Source: a virus
DNA length: 64,000 bases
Direction: 5' to 3' (one strand)
Virus record (IMG/VR): IMGVR_UViG_3300012930_000002
Span: 1 to 64,000 of that record
The translations under genes were made by a program, and so were the position numbers. The notes under the pieces are model-generated. The model did not search any database. It worked only from the letters and a program-made list of their open reading frames with translations, and was not told the origin of the DNA. Of the stretch, positions 63,927 to 64,000 are shown in pieces; position 1 is the first letter of the stretch, and each line of letters opens with the position of its first letter.

Positions 63927-64000
63927 TGCACACTCTCATTTCTCCAAGCTGCTCACTGCGTCCTCAATGTGGCTTCGTAATAAAATACAGAATGATACCG

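Noticed and set aside
1-64000. Integrase, attachment site or lysogeny module
   Set aside because: No recombinase, no repressor/integrase arrangement and no tRNA-linked repeat was seen; the HTH proteins alone do not show lysogeny.

Overview
This window looks like most of a double-stranded DNA tailed bacteriophage genome (Caudoviricetes). It carries a large terminase, portal, scaffold, major capsid protein, several head-tail adaptor-type proteins, a GH24 lysozyme and holin-like membrane proteins. No tape-measure or tail-tube gene is visible, and the proteins after the capsid are adaptors, a nozzle-type protein and fibres, so a short-tailed (podovirus-like) virion is the best guess. The left end cuts through a virion gene, so the genome continues beyond the window. 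No integrase, tRNA gene or CRISPR array was found. The host cannot be named from the sequence. Many genes have ordinary Shine-Dalgarno sites, but several strong sigma70-type promoters sit only 6-10 bases before a start codon, which predicts leaderless transcripts.

Layout. (1) Positions 1-25905, minus strand: one virion block transcribed leftwards: packaging genes (small-terminase candidate, TerL, portal), a cluster of very small coupled genes including a RyR-domain protein, scaffold, decoration and capsid, then adaptors, the nozzle candidate, fibre-like proteins, a GroES-like co-chaperonin and a GNAT-like protein. (2) 25906-26141: divergent control region. (3) 26142-54678, plus strand: early and replication block. 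It holds dozens of small coupled genes, a P4/D5-type helicase, a Pif1-like helicase, Nudix, a C5 methyltransferase, an intein-containing SNF2-type helicase, an N4/N6 methyltransferase, a PD-(D/E)XK nuclease, a Sak4-like ATPase with a probable ssDNA-binding partner, and RusA. (4) 54733-55297, minus strand: an inserted pair of small related genes. (5) 55393-60323, plus strand: a second run of small genes with its own promoter, including an exonuclease, a dual-specificity-type phosphatase and a methylase-like protein. (6) 60367-63926, minus strand: lysis module (holins, lysozyme, papain-like protease, possible spanin-like proteins).

How the genes work together. The helicases, Sak4-like ATPase, exonuclease and RusA would replicate and recombine phage DNA. 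The three methylase-type proteins probably modify or protect it. Scaffold, capsid, portal and terminase build and fill heads, and the left block finishes the tail.

The most unusual features are: an intein in the SNF2 helicase P-loop whose homing endonuclease is encoded on the opposite strand; a 188-codon frame fully nested in the C5 methyltransferase gene that itself resembles a recurrent phage protein family; an HNH gene inserted in the 5' end of rusA with that end apparently rebuilt downstream; a long hairpin that buries the ribosome binding site of the replicative helicase; a TGTAAAC-box array between the two helicase genes; and four small genes each broken by a single lesion (two frameshifts, one in-frame TAG, one in-frame TGA).
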